Both the position numbers and the translations under genes were made by a program. This document shows, piece by piece, positions 11,853 to 23,003 of a stretch of DNA of 64,000 nt (positions are counted from its first letter, which is position 1; every line of letters begins with the position of its first letter). The notes beneath the pieces were generated by a model. The model saw only the letters and a list, made by a program, of their open reading frames with translations, made no database searches and was not told where the DNA came from. Origin of the DNA: Cryptomeria japonica (taxonomy: Eukaryota > Streptophyta > Pinopsida > Cupressales > Cupressaceae); the NCBI RefSeq assembly GCF_030272615.1, contig NC_081413.1:143690476-143754475 (forward strand). Reading direction: 5' to 3'.

Positions 11853-12125
11853 CTTCAATTTTACCGTATGGAAACCTTGCTCAACTAATTTTGCTGCAGC
11901 TAAAGCAACCTCCTCTGGAGGATCGTCTGAGTCTAGAAGTGCACATATTTGCACCTTTGATGAAAGATTTCTGGAAATATATGGTGATTCTTGCTTGCCT
12001 AAAACATTCTGCAAATTTTTGGTACCAAGAAGCAAGTCTGCAATATTACCACCTCTGGTTGCTGCTAATGCACTGAGGACTCCCATTTCCAAACCACAAC
12101 GCACACTTGGAAAGAGGGAACATGC
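11853..12125 (-). CDS. PHYLLO: PHYLLO exon: MenC barrel with KxK motif
   Basis: 273 nt, 91 codons, phase 0 at both ends. It contains RCGLEMGVLSALAATRG, typical of MenC, then QICALLDSD, and ends FHTVKLK. The KLK lysine is the catalytic acid/base of o-succinylbenzoate synthase. Confidence 0.93.
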
Positions 12126-12289
12126 CTATAGAAATGCAAATCAGGAGTTAGTATGACTGTTTTACATTTAAAATAATGCAATCATGTAAAAAAAACAAGC
12201 GATATAAGATGGTAGGAGACAACATAGATCAGAAGCCATTGTAAAGCATTGGATCAATTGATAGGGGTTTTAAATTAATTTGAACATAC

Positions 12290-12445
12290 AGGTATTCCTA
12301 TATCTCGCCATATCCATCCAGAGAAAGTGTCATTCAATAGAGACATGAGAAAACCCAGTGACATATTATGTGTTCTATAAGCAAGAAATCTCAATTGCTC
12401 TTCAACATCCAGCATATCTTCACTGTTCGGTCCTACAGGAGCCAC
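12290..12445 (-). CDS. PHYLLO: PHYLLO exon: MenC VAPVG exon
   Basis: 156 nt, 52 whole codons. It opens VAPVGPNSEDMLDVEEQLRF and continues into a helix-rich part of the MenC lid, ending WIWRDIGIP. Donor CCT/GTATGT. Confidence 0.9.
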
Positions 12446-12826
12446 CTGATAATTAATAAAAAGAGCAATGTCATTCAAATATAATAAATTGAATGCAATT
12501 TTTGAATACTGCTATCTAGCATAGGAAATCTTTACATCGTAACATATTTAGAAAAAAAATAGCGCGTTTGATATTAGCTTCAAATTTTTTAAGCCACTTG
12601 CATAATTAATCCTTATTTATTAATAAGTTATGTTGTCATGAAATGTTATTTTCAGAATAGATGTCACTGGTTTCTTTTAGATGTGGCATGCCATACATTT
12701 TATAACAGGTCAGAGAAAGTGTGAAGTTTTTCCCCAATGGTGAACAGGCGATTTCTTCAGGGGATTCTGATGATATGGATGCAAAAGTAAAATGAAGGGA
12801 GATGATCCAACTTACAATTAGGTACT

Positions 12827-13118
12827 TGTTTACTGCCGTATGGGATAATTTCACAGAACAAGAGGAATAACAATGAAATAACAAAGTAACAACAAATAGA
12901 TATTTAACACAGCATATGGCAGAATAATGTTTCTTTATTATCATGTGTCATTCCGTACATCAACAACATGAACTGTTCCCAATACAATAACAACATAATA
13001 GTGCCAGGTGGTTGGTTAAGACTACAATTTGTACAACTCTCAGGAACTAATTACACTTCCTTATTAACAAAACATAACAACTCACATTTATTTATGAGCG
13101 GCATATTTGCCATCTACA
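12827..13118 (-). repeat. 3' LTR of a minus-strand Gypsy element
   Basis: It starts TGTTTACTG and ends CTACA. It is followed by TCA and then by a C-run plus AAAAAGAAGTC (13121-13141), the complement of a polypurine tract. It is related to the LTR at 3726-4036. The element's 5' LTR is not found in the window. Confidence 0.75.
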
Positions 13119-15699
13119 TCAACCCCCCCCAAAAAGAAGTCTTCTAGATGACGAAAACCAAAATGGGAGCTAATCTACTATATGCAACTACTGAGAAGGA
13201 TGAGAGGACATCCTTGGCAGAATAGAGGACTGAGGGGTATCTGGCCGCTGTTGCAGGCGCTGGAGACACTTTTTTGCCACCAACTCTCGTTCCCGCACGG
13301 TCTTGACCATATATGTCGCCTCCATGAGCTAGTTACACACTTTCTCCAACTCTTGGTCCTTTCCCTTCAACCGCTCATCCCTACTTGCCATGCCTTCTTC
13401 CAAGTGTGCCACCTTCTTCTCTAGTGCTGCCCTCAACTTCTCCTTCTCGTCCAACTTTGGGACATGCTTGGCCACCGAGTTTTCCAAAGATGTGACTCAT
13501 GAGTGTTCTTGAGCCAATTGTTCCTGGGCCTTCTAAATATGATCTGCGAGGGTCTTCCGCATAGCCTTTGCCTCCCGAACAGCCTATTCGTGTTGACCAA
13601 TCACGGATTCTATATGAACCACTGCCAACTTTCGGTGTTTCAGAACCAAATCTCTAAAGGCAATCTCCATACCCCACAGTGATCGAAGGGGGCCAAGCTG
13701 GTCTTCTACTACCATGTGGAAGTCCATGCATCTACCATGTCCCGTGTTTCTATCTTTGGCCATCCTTTCGCCATGAAACATTTGAAGAATTATGCTTCAT
13801 AACCTTCCATCATAAATACTAGGAGCCTCTCTGCTACACAGGTGATCCGAGGGTCCTGGCCAATGTCAATGCTCCTGGTGATGTGTCCCACTTTGCTCAA
13901 AAACTTTGCCACCCCTTCCAACTGGGAGACACAATGTCGCATAGTGTCAAGGGGTCGCTTGGGTTGGGTTTACCCAAACGAAGTACAATCTCTTCTGCTT
14001 CACTAGACGAAGATTCCTCACCTAGTATAGGTTAGCCAACTACTAGTGCCTCTTGCTATACTTGCCTTCCTCTATCTTTGTCAACGACTCCCTCAGGTAG
14101 TTTCATTCTGCTAGGTGGTGGCGACTCGTCAGGTGGGTTTTCCAGGGGAATTGTAATGTCCCCTTCTCGTTGATGTACTTCCAATGGTCCATTGGCCTAT
14201 TCCTGAGACCCGTAGCCTATGTGGAATGAAGAATTAGGGTCAAATGAGGCGAGAACTTACTATTTTTAGTAAGTTAGGGGTTGGCTGTTTTGGTGATACT
14301 GTCCTACTGAGCTTTCCATGCTCTGTCACTGGGTGCGAAGATCATGCTTTTTGGAGCAGTAGTTCATTACTTACTATTTTTAGTATGTGGCAGTATGGAG
14401 TTTCTATTTTTGGCAGTGGACAGGGTCCTGATCCTGCAACAGTTCAGTGGTCTTCCTTGCTCAGCTTCATCCTGGTTTTTGTTAATAATCAGTATTGGAG
14501 TCTGTTGATGTGTCTGGAATCGCATTGCTGCAAACTCCATACGGCCAACGTAGAATAGAATAACCAGTTGAGTATCCTATCCTCTCTTGAGATAAGGAAG
14601 TCCCTAATGCTATTTTCTAAGTTTGATAAAAGGGGACAACCTCAAGGTTTCGATTGTCAGGTCTTGACTGTGGGATTTCTCAGTGGTTTGATGTGTTTAT
14701 TCTGGAAACACAAGGGGGACTTACGGTAAGATAGGTGATTGATAGATGAGTTCCTTGGAATCTTTATGATCTTTCTTATCAAATGATTTCAGTTGAGTTG
14801 ATACTGTTTTCAATGGGGCTGCAGATTCTTTTGATAAAAAAAGGAAAAAAGGAGGGAAGGATAGGGAGAGAGAGATGCATGAAATACAAATTTTAACTAA
14901 GATAGCAGATTCATTAAACAGATAGACACCTCCAAATAACTAGAGCTGCTTAAGCACAATGTTCGCATAAATCTAGTGCAATCTTCAAGGGAAAATAGGA
15001 TTTTCATGTTATCAACTACAACATTAGAACTTTTACATTCATAGTGAGTATTCAATAACCGAACTAAGCATGAAAGGTTCAGATTAACCATGCAGAGAGA
15101 AAGGCAATCAGCCGTTCCCCAATGGTGTGAACTGCGAGGATTCTATCGGATGTTTGCTTGAAAATGCTATATAAAGGAAATAAACATAACTGAAACATTT
15201 CTAAATTAGTGAAGAAGGAGACCATGCACTCACAAGGAAATTTGGAAATAGTCTTAACTTTGCATTAAATCCTGTAAATTTCGCCAGAGCTTTTGCAACA
15301 ATTCAAGAACTTCTTACAAAATAAGGGAAACTAGTCCCCTTTAAATAGGCTCCAAAACTGGATGAATGGCCCAGATCTAATCTAAACAAGTGGCCCAGAT
15401 TCATCCATAAAACATGGCTGCCCATACCCATAAATGGGAGGCAAATATCAACAACCACCCCAAAATGAGTAATAACTACCCCAAAAGGATAATTAAAACT
15501 TATCCAAACTTATCCAAAAAGGTGCATTCATAAAGTTTTACATTTTAGTCGACTTGAAAGTCAAATATGACCCTTTTGGCCAAAAGTGCACTTTTCAAAA
15601 TTTTAAAAGGAAAAAAGTGCATTTTTAGGAAAGCACTTTTTCTTTTCCAGTTTCAAATCCTTTTATAAAAAATTGACGTTCTTCATGCAAATATTCCCG

Positions 15700-18600
15700 C
15701 TAGAGATCTTGACCTGTCGCACGTTCCTCACGAACATACTCCTGGAACCTGATACATAATTTGAAAAGCAGACTGAATGGAGGCATAGGAGGATGGTAAA
15801 TTTTATATTGCATGCCTTCGAGGTATTGGTCTACCTGCTTTAGACCATCTTGCCATTTGGAATGATTACGCTCAAAGCACAACATGTCCGAGTGGAATTG
15901 ATTGGCAAAGCCTAGGTCCTTAGTGGAATAAGTGATCTTATTTGTTCCCAATCTTTCCTCCTAGTCTAGTGGTATCACTTCATCGGATTGGTCATTTACC
16001 CATCCCGAAACCATTGATTGAAGGATTATCTTGCCAAGTTCCTGCATGGTTTTCAGAATTACCTCGCATGCATTGTGTTCTCTATCGATGATTTCCTTCG
16101 CATCATTCTTCATGTTGATAGTCCAGTACCATTCCCTAAGAGTGCTGATGTTATTAGGATCTAGGATGGTGGGTAATGTAGGAATCTGTGCATGGGTCCA
16201 AAAAATAGCGTTCATGAGGGGAAGAGTAGTGGCAGCCACTTCCTGGATGTGGAGGGATTCCTTCTTTACCTCTAATAACTTAACTAAAGTGGTTTCTCGG
16301 TGGCGAGCCATTTCCTTCACTTCCTCAAGGATTCGTTCTCCCCTTCTTCTGATGCCTTGTATCCATTCCTTGACAGCCCTCACGGTGTCCCGTACTCCTT
16401 CAAATTCTGTTGTGGTCCTCTGTGCCAATGCTGTCGGGGGAATGTGGGATTCGGAGGCATTGTGTAATGGTCTTAGGAGTTGATCGATGTACCCTTCGGC
16501 CTGTTCAACATGGGCCTGATACATATCCTTCTCAGCTGTTATCTCTTCAAGTTGCCTGAGTATGTTCTGCACTGAATCCTTGAATTCTTCTTTTTCTTGC
16601 TCCTTAGTGGCTCGTCCAATGGGGACAGTCGTGATGCTATAATCTGCCAGTGTAATCTGATCTGTTGGCTTATCTGCAGGCGGGGTGGCAATGTGGAGAG
16701 TACGGTTCCTTTGCTCATCTTTAGTCATTCTGGAATATGCCTTGGGCTTTTTCTTCCCCTTAGCTTTAGCTTGGTCTATGCGTGAGAATATGTCCTCGAG
16801 GTCGATAGGTGGTTTGGTGGTGGCCTTGCGCTGGGCTCTGGCAATTAACCATTCTCGAGGCACTGTTTGGGCTGATGATATGGTTAAGTTTGCATTCTGT
16901 TCTTTGAGGTTTTCAGCCGACTCATCACAGATTTGCAGCTGTTCTGTTACCGGAGGGGTGGGGGAGGTGCCAAGTTCCTTACTTGCAGCTGAACTTTCTC
17001 CCATTTCACTGAACAGTTGTCTGGCACCTTCGTGTGATGGTTGCTCTTCAGTCCTTTCGAGCTTGCGGGTCTCCTCTGCCCTTTGCTCTCCTTCAACGGT
17101 AGAGTCATCTTTGGTTGTATTATGGAGCAGCAACTCATGGCAACTCTGTTGCGTGGGTTCATGCACTTCGATCCCTTGAATGGATGGAATCTCTCCTTCC
17201 TCTATTTGGTTACCCGGTTGGGTTGATTCAATGGCCCTTAGCTCAGCTTCTAACATGTCGGGTGCGGGAGGATCATCAGTTCCAAACGCATCAATGTCAC
17301 TTTGAGAAGGCGGAGCAGGTATATAATCTAATTCCACTACATCGTCGGACGAACTGGGGTCTTTTGATGATGAAGTGACCTCTAGTCTCCTTATAGGAAT
17401 CTTCTCCCTTCTTGTTCTCTTGGACGCCCGAGTCCCTTTGCAAGCCTTAGCCTTCTTTCTCTTCTCAGGTTTCTCGATTTCTTCTCTGGGTGCACTGGAC
17501 GTTCCCTCATCTTTGGAGGACTGAGAATCAAGGCTACCCATTAGGTGGTAGGTGAACTGGACTCCTTCGTGAATTAGCCTCTCAATCTGCTGATGTAACC
17601 ATTGGTCTATATATCTTGCTGGGGCTGCCATGACTGCCTCAAAATCAGTGATCGGGTCCTGGGACCAATCAACACCTGGCAAAAGATGCCTTACTGCCTC
17701 AAATTCTTGGACTTGGAGGCAATTCCCTGAATCTGTGAGTTGATCTGGGACTCGACGATATTCAAAGAGCCGCATTCGCTGCACACTCAGCCTAGAATAT
17801 TCACGTCTCCGGACTTCGTAGTCATCAGAGCAATTTTTCCAATAGTCTTCAACTGATTCCTTTGCTCTGTACCGCCTGCCATAGGCTCTCTTTGCTAGAT
17901 TGTCGTGATCGAAATATTTTCTCGGAAAATACTCTTGTAGGACATAGGAGGCCAGATCTGCGAGGGATTCCTCTGCTAGGGTGGGGGTCTTCAGATGGAT
18001 GTCTTGGTTGCCTATAATCATGGGGAATGCGAATCTAGCCTGCTTGCTTTCTTTGAGTAAGATGCCGGCCGGACGTGACTGCCTTGCAACCTCCATAAGA
18101 ACTACTTTGTTGGTTGGGTACCATGGAAGTCGGAGAGGGGCACCATCAAAGCCCACTATTCGGATATAGGAGAACCTTGGGAACTAGATGAACCATGCCC
18201 CATATCTCTGTACTAGAATAGTAGCTTGCTCTGAGAGCCTTATGTGTAATCCTCCCTGCATTAGCCTGACCAGGCGCATTGTGAAGGTGTCATTGACGTG
18301 CTCATATAGGCCAACTGCATAAGCTGGGCTACTCTTTTCCCTCTGAGCTATATCTTGGTAGTGCAGCTGCGGGTAACAATCATAGACCTTTACCTGACCA
18401 GGCCCGTTCCCGATTTCACCTTTCATTATCAAACCTGGCAGCGGCTGGTTCTTGGCGAACATGTAGACCAAATAAGAGGTCATAGTGAAGTATTTCTTTG
18501 TTTCAAGCTTTATCAGCTGAGTGTGGATGTTGTCGCTTATGATCTGGGCCTAGTCAAACTTAGACTTCCCAGCAAAGACTTGCTCTGTGAAATAAAACAT

Positions 18601-19251
18601 CCACTCTTCAAAGTAGTTGGATTTAGGAAGTCCCATAACTGGGTTGAGTAATGTGACCATATCCCCATGCTCATTATCAAAATCACTTATGGGGGTCTTT
18701 TTCACAATTCTGGCGCTTGGAAGCCTTCTCTCCTTGTACCACTCTTCATTGATCAGTGTTCTGCATCTGGTCGGATTCATATCATATGCCCCCTGTGCTT
18801 CATTTATAGTCGTGGCTGTGGGGTTGTTTGGGAAGGGAATGTCGAATGCGTCGCCAATGGCCTCAAGAGTGAAGTTGGTGAGAGTCATATTCTCGAGGAG
18901 CATCAATCTGGACCCTGGCTGATAATGTCGGGCAACCTCTACCACTAACTCATAGTTTTGTACTGCTGGAGAAAATCCCGCCGCTTGGGCGATGCCACTT
19001 TCCACCATCTGTCTAGGCTTGCCATATGCATTAGGGGAGAAGACCCGATTCCTGAAGTCCTGGATGTCAATATGGCCTAGGTCGGTATCACCGATATTGT
19101 CCCAGACGCTCTGAACTTTTGACTCCCTCAATCCTCCTCTTTGATACTGATACTTCATCCTTTCAACTTTGCGTGGGATATCCGATTTGGATGCTCGCGA
19201 TGTCTCGGCTGTAGTGGGCGTCTTTGATGATTCTACCGCCGATTTAGGCAT
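15700..19251 (-). pseudogene. Long ORF (1183 codons) with in-frame TAGs in unit D1
   Basis: A single frame starts MPKSAVESSKTPTTAETSR and runs 3552 nt. It is broken only by TAG at 18550-18552, 18184-18186 and 15961-15963, and ends TAG at 15700-15702. I do not recognise a family. The N-terminal 500 residues look globular (HYQPGSRLMLLENMTLTNF, FEEWMFYFTEQVFAG, YAVGLYEHVNDTF). The middle is Lys/Arg-rich with a nuclear-signal-like block, followed by acidic and Pro-rich stretches and a helical C-terminal part. The pattern of a beta/aromatic block ending in a FDIPFP or FGIPS motif resembles the Gypsy aORF in this window, so it may belong to the same accessory family. Confidence 0.55.
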
Positions 19252-19902
19252 TTATCTTGCACAGTCGGATGCGGATTACGAGGCGATACAAAAGAAGTAA
19301 GGCGGGTTAGATAGAGAATACTCTAGCATTCAAGGATTAATTCAAAATTTAGATTGGACATGGAGCGACATTTCTAGCTAAAAGCTTGATTGATTTAAAC
19401 CAAAGTATTCATGAAGATTTTGATCGCGAATTTATACTTAACATATTTTGGATTAATTTTCAATAGGGACGAAGCTCGAAAAATTCTCCTAAGTTTGAAA
19501 ATGCAATTTCTAGTTAAATCTTAGGAGCAAATTCTAATTTTGACTGCTTTGCACAACGTTTTACAAGCAAAAAAAGATGCGAATTTCGAAAATTTAGGCA
19601 TTTTAATTAGATTTCGCACACATCTATTTGATTTATAGGCATTTTAGATGATCAAGAGAGACAACGTACTTACCTGATGAGAATGGATGGCGAGAAATTG
19701 CCCGACTTGCTGTGCAAAGACGAATGGACAGTTCAGCAATTTTTTTGGAATTTCAACAGTTATCCTTTAATTCAAATTTTTGCGGTTTGGATTGGAAAAG
19801 AATTTGTCATTTTAGACTAAGTGATTTTTACCTTGGGCAACAGGTAATCTAAACTTGAATATTTGGAATGGTCTGCGTCAACGTCTTACCTTGAATGCAA
19901 TT

Positions 19903-21000
19903 TATACTCTCTGGCTCCCCTTTCAAAATTGAACGTGATCCTCCCTTACGCGAAATTCGGCAGTATGGAAGGGTTTTACAAATTCGAATTCCTTATTTGC
20001 CCTACGCGTTGCAGTTTTGAGGATTTATGGCGAATTTCGGAGCTATGGCACTGTTTTGCAAACTTCACCCTGCGTTTTTTAAACCCTAAGTGCGAACTTC
20101 GGATGCCCTGGCACACTTGCGATTTTAAAATAACTTTCAGACCACTCACGCCCTTTGGGATTTCGGAGCTTAACGCCTTTTGGTGAATATCAAAATTTTT
20201 CACGATTTTGACAACCTTGGAGACTTAACGCCTTTTGCGAACTTTGGAGAACTTCGGACCTCAAGGCGCATTTTGGAATTTCACGATTTGAAAAAAACTT
20301 CGGACCTTAAGGCGCATTTTGCGATTTGAAAGATTTTCGGAGTTTTCAACGCTTTTGGAATTTCGGAGCTTTTCACGTTTTGGCGAATTGGAGTATTTTC
20401 GGATCATTAGCACATTTTTGCAACTTGAAAAAACTTCGAACCTTAAGCCTATTTTTGCAAATTCTATGAATTTCGGACCTTGGGCCCAATTTTGCAAACT
20501 TTTAGAAAACTTCAGACCTTAAGCCCATTTTTGCAAATTTCAGAGTGTTTAGACCTTTTTTCAAATTTCGGGGTTTTCAACGCTTTTTGCGATCTTTACC
20601 CAAATTTCGGACCATTGGGCACATTTTGCAAATTTATCACATTTTCGAATTTCGGCCCCAGGGTCCGAAATTTGGATGACTTAAGTGAATTTCGGGCCCC
20701 TGGGGGTCTTTTGCAAATTTCGCAAATTTCAGACCTTTTGCCAGTTTTGGGAAATTTTGAATTTTTGAGATTTTGGCCCTTGGGTTCGAAATTCGGCCCA
20801 TAAGGCAATTTTGGCAACTTAGGTGAAATTTCAGACCCTGGACTAGTTTTCGCCAGTTTTCGCAATTTCGGATTTTTTGGAGGTTTTGCAAATTTTAAGG
20901 CATTTTCGGACCCTTGGCCCACTTTGGGAATTTAACAAATTTTGAAATTTCTCTCAATTTGGCTTGAAAGTCCGAAATTCGCCCTTAGAGCGATTTTGGC
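19903..21000 (-). repeat. Degenerate CGAAATTTGC-type repeat field
   Basis: On the plus strand, a loose unit of the form TTCGGACCTTAAGGCGCATTTTGCAAATTTC recurs about every 40-80 bp, with both gain and loss of blocks. It lies upstream of the TATA-like box of unit D1, in the same place as the hairpin repeats of unit D2. Confidence 0.6.
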
Positions 21001-23003
21001 GATTTTAACTTTCTCCTCGAGAAGCGCGAGCTTGGGCATGTTTTGTCAACCTTGGCATTTTGGCCAGGAAATTCGCTCCTTCACCAGCAGGCGAAAATCA
21101 TCCTTCATTCAAATCCCATAAACATCGCAAAGACAAACCTTATGCAATCTATCTCATCGCTCTTGTGCGAAAAACGACAACTTTGGGTCCTCGTGCAACC
21201 TTCAGACGCACTGCTCTTTGCTTGGCGAGCTTCGCCAATTTCTATCACCTTATGCCTATCCAAGGCGATTTCACAATTTTGAACAAACTCTTGGCATCGT
21301 GCCCGAGGGCTAGACTAGCCTAATGGAATTATCAGCTCTTTCCTTTGACATCATCACTTCAAGGACCGGTCGCGAACTTGCTCGAAAGGACGCAAGATGC
21401 TCTGCGCGAAACTCAACAGGGCGAAGACGAAAGGCTCAAAAAAGGGAAGGAGGACCCTGTCGGCGACAAGGAGCGTGTGCAACGCACAACAGAGTCATAA
21501 GTGATTTAATTAAATATTATTTCCTTATCCTAAGGTTTAATATTTAATTAATTTTATTATTTTTACTACTGATTAATGAACTTCGGAAATTGTGCATAAC
21601 TTGATGTCTCCTAAGTGCTAGGCGAATTGTTTATGTCTGGAAGGGGGACGCCAATATTAAAATGGGAGATGTTATTTTATTCAACAAAGTATTTGCCAAG
21701 TCATAAATCGTGGTCCTTGCTGGCTAGGCGTGATTTTTGACTTTAAGTATGGCGTCATCTTTGGGTCCACTTGGGTAAATGAAATGCAAATGGGAAAGAT
21801 GAATTTGGGTGTATTTGTGAGCATTTGCATTTGAATTTGGTGGATTAAGAAGTTATAAATAAGAGCCTTGGGCTCTCATTTTCGTAGCTTATGAAATTGC
21901 ATCGTTATGCTGCCGGATTGGCGATTGAAAATCTGAGCTTCGAAGTGTGGCTTCCTAGCTAAGTCTCAGTTTCGTACTTGGAAGATTAGCTGTGTCCTTG
22001 TATTTCCAGTGTTGTTGGTGAGTGAGTTTTGTAGATTGTGGAGTGTTTTTTGGTTGCTGGTCGCGGAGTTGCTGAAACTATATTTTGCTCATACCTCTTG
22101 GCCAGGCAATTCTATCGTTTTGGGTACCGACTCATTCATCTTTCCTGCTACTGGCGATTCATCTTGTAAGTTTTTAGCACCTTGCATTGAGTATGGAATT
22201 TAATATTGCAAATCGAAATTCTCTGGTTAGGCGTTGGGTTTAGGTGCATTGGGATGCGTGCCAAATAAATGAGGGTGTTTTGATAGCTCCCCTTGGCTTT
22301 GTTTTCATCGTTGCTGGTATAGTGTTGGTTTAGAACTGTTTTCGAGTGAATTGGGTGAGTATTGAGAGAGATATGAGTGTTTTAGTGGGTTCATACGCTG
22401 CTGGTTACGCATTTCCAACCTGCAGTTTTGATGTTAGTAGAGTTTCATGTTTATTATCTTTGATGTTCAGCATTACTCTTCTACTCTCACTCTCTCTGTT
22501 ATCGTAAGGTTAAGTAGTAGTACTACTAACCCATTCTGGCTTGTAAACTCTCATCCCGCTGAAAAAAGTGGAAGAGGCTAGCTTGCCGCCTACATTAGTT
22601 AATTGTAATTCAGTCCTCCCGCTGCATAAGCGGTCGAGTTGAGTTTTTTTTGTAATTCAGTCCTCCCGCTGAAATATTGCGGTTGAGTGATTTGTGTTTG
22701 CTGTATGTTTCTCTTGGCTGGTTCACCACCAAGTTTCTTGCTTTCCCGCTGGATAAGCGGAAGGGGCTGGCTTGCCGCCCAATATTGTATTTACTTTATC
22801 ACTTCAGCAGATTTGTGATCTAACGATCCCTTCTTCACCGTATGCTCTCACCTTCCCACATTGGGCACTTGGTGATCAGAAAGTGGAAGGGTTGCTTTTT
22901 CAGCAAGCTTTGAGTTTATGCTTTCTAACCTTAACGGGTTCTATGTTGGTTGATGATTCTAATTGGTCTTAAAAAACAAAAAAAAAATATCCGGGATATT
23001 ACA

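Larger units (their letters stand above)
14503..21491 (-). mobile_element. Giant LTR-like unit carrying a long ORF (unit D1)
   Basis: The ends on the plus strand are TGTTGATGTG and CGCACAACA, with an exact target duplication GAGTC (14498-14502 and 21492-21496). It sits inside the solo LTR at 14152-23003. In minus order there are about 1.6 kb of GCGAA/CGAAATTT-type repeats, a TATA-like GTATAAAT (near 19903), a possible exon and CAG/GTAAGTACG donor near 19670, and a 1183-codon frame (19251-15700). A second TATA-like TATTTAAAG (near 15337) and about 830 bp to the end follow. No internal LTR pair was found, so by its ends it behaves as one LTR-like unit. Its 3' end matches units at 25939 and 38849-42792. 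Confidence 0.65.
14152..23003 (+). repeat. Solo LTR of the TGTAATGTCCCC group, split by an insert
   Basis: It begins TGTAATGTCCCC, ends GGGATATTACA and has near-matching flanks GGAAT (14147-14151) and AGAAT (23004-23008). Removing 14503-21496 leaves about 1.86 kb that lines up with the solo LTR at 53010-54953 in reverse. Shared landmarks are GGTCCATTNGCCTATTCCTGAGACCCGTAG-like sequence, an ACTTACTA-TTTT-TAGTAAGT palindrome (14255-14274), TATAAAT near 21853 and the TTAACGGGTT end region. The TATA position gives the plus orientation. Confidence 0.85.

Noticed and set aside
3726-13118. The two related LTRs at 3726-4036 and 12827-13118 as the pair of one element enclosing PHYLLO exons
   Set aside because: The primer site lies left of the first and the polypurine tract right of the second, so their interiors point away from each other. 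They are two different insertions.
15700-19251. In-frame TAG codons as programmed readthrough
   Set aside because: The same TAG bias occurs in unrelated decayed ORFs in the window, including RT, so mutation of methylated CAG is a simpler explanation.
20261-20922. ORFs over the degenerate repeat field on both strands
   Set aside because: The open frames follow from the repeat's composition; the products are repetitive in all frames.
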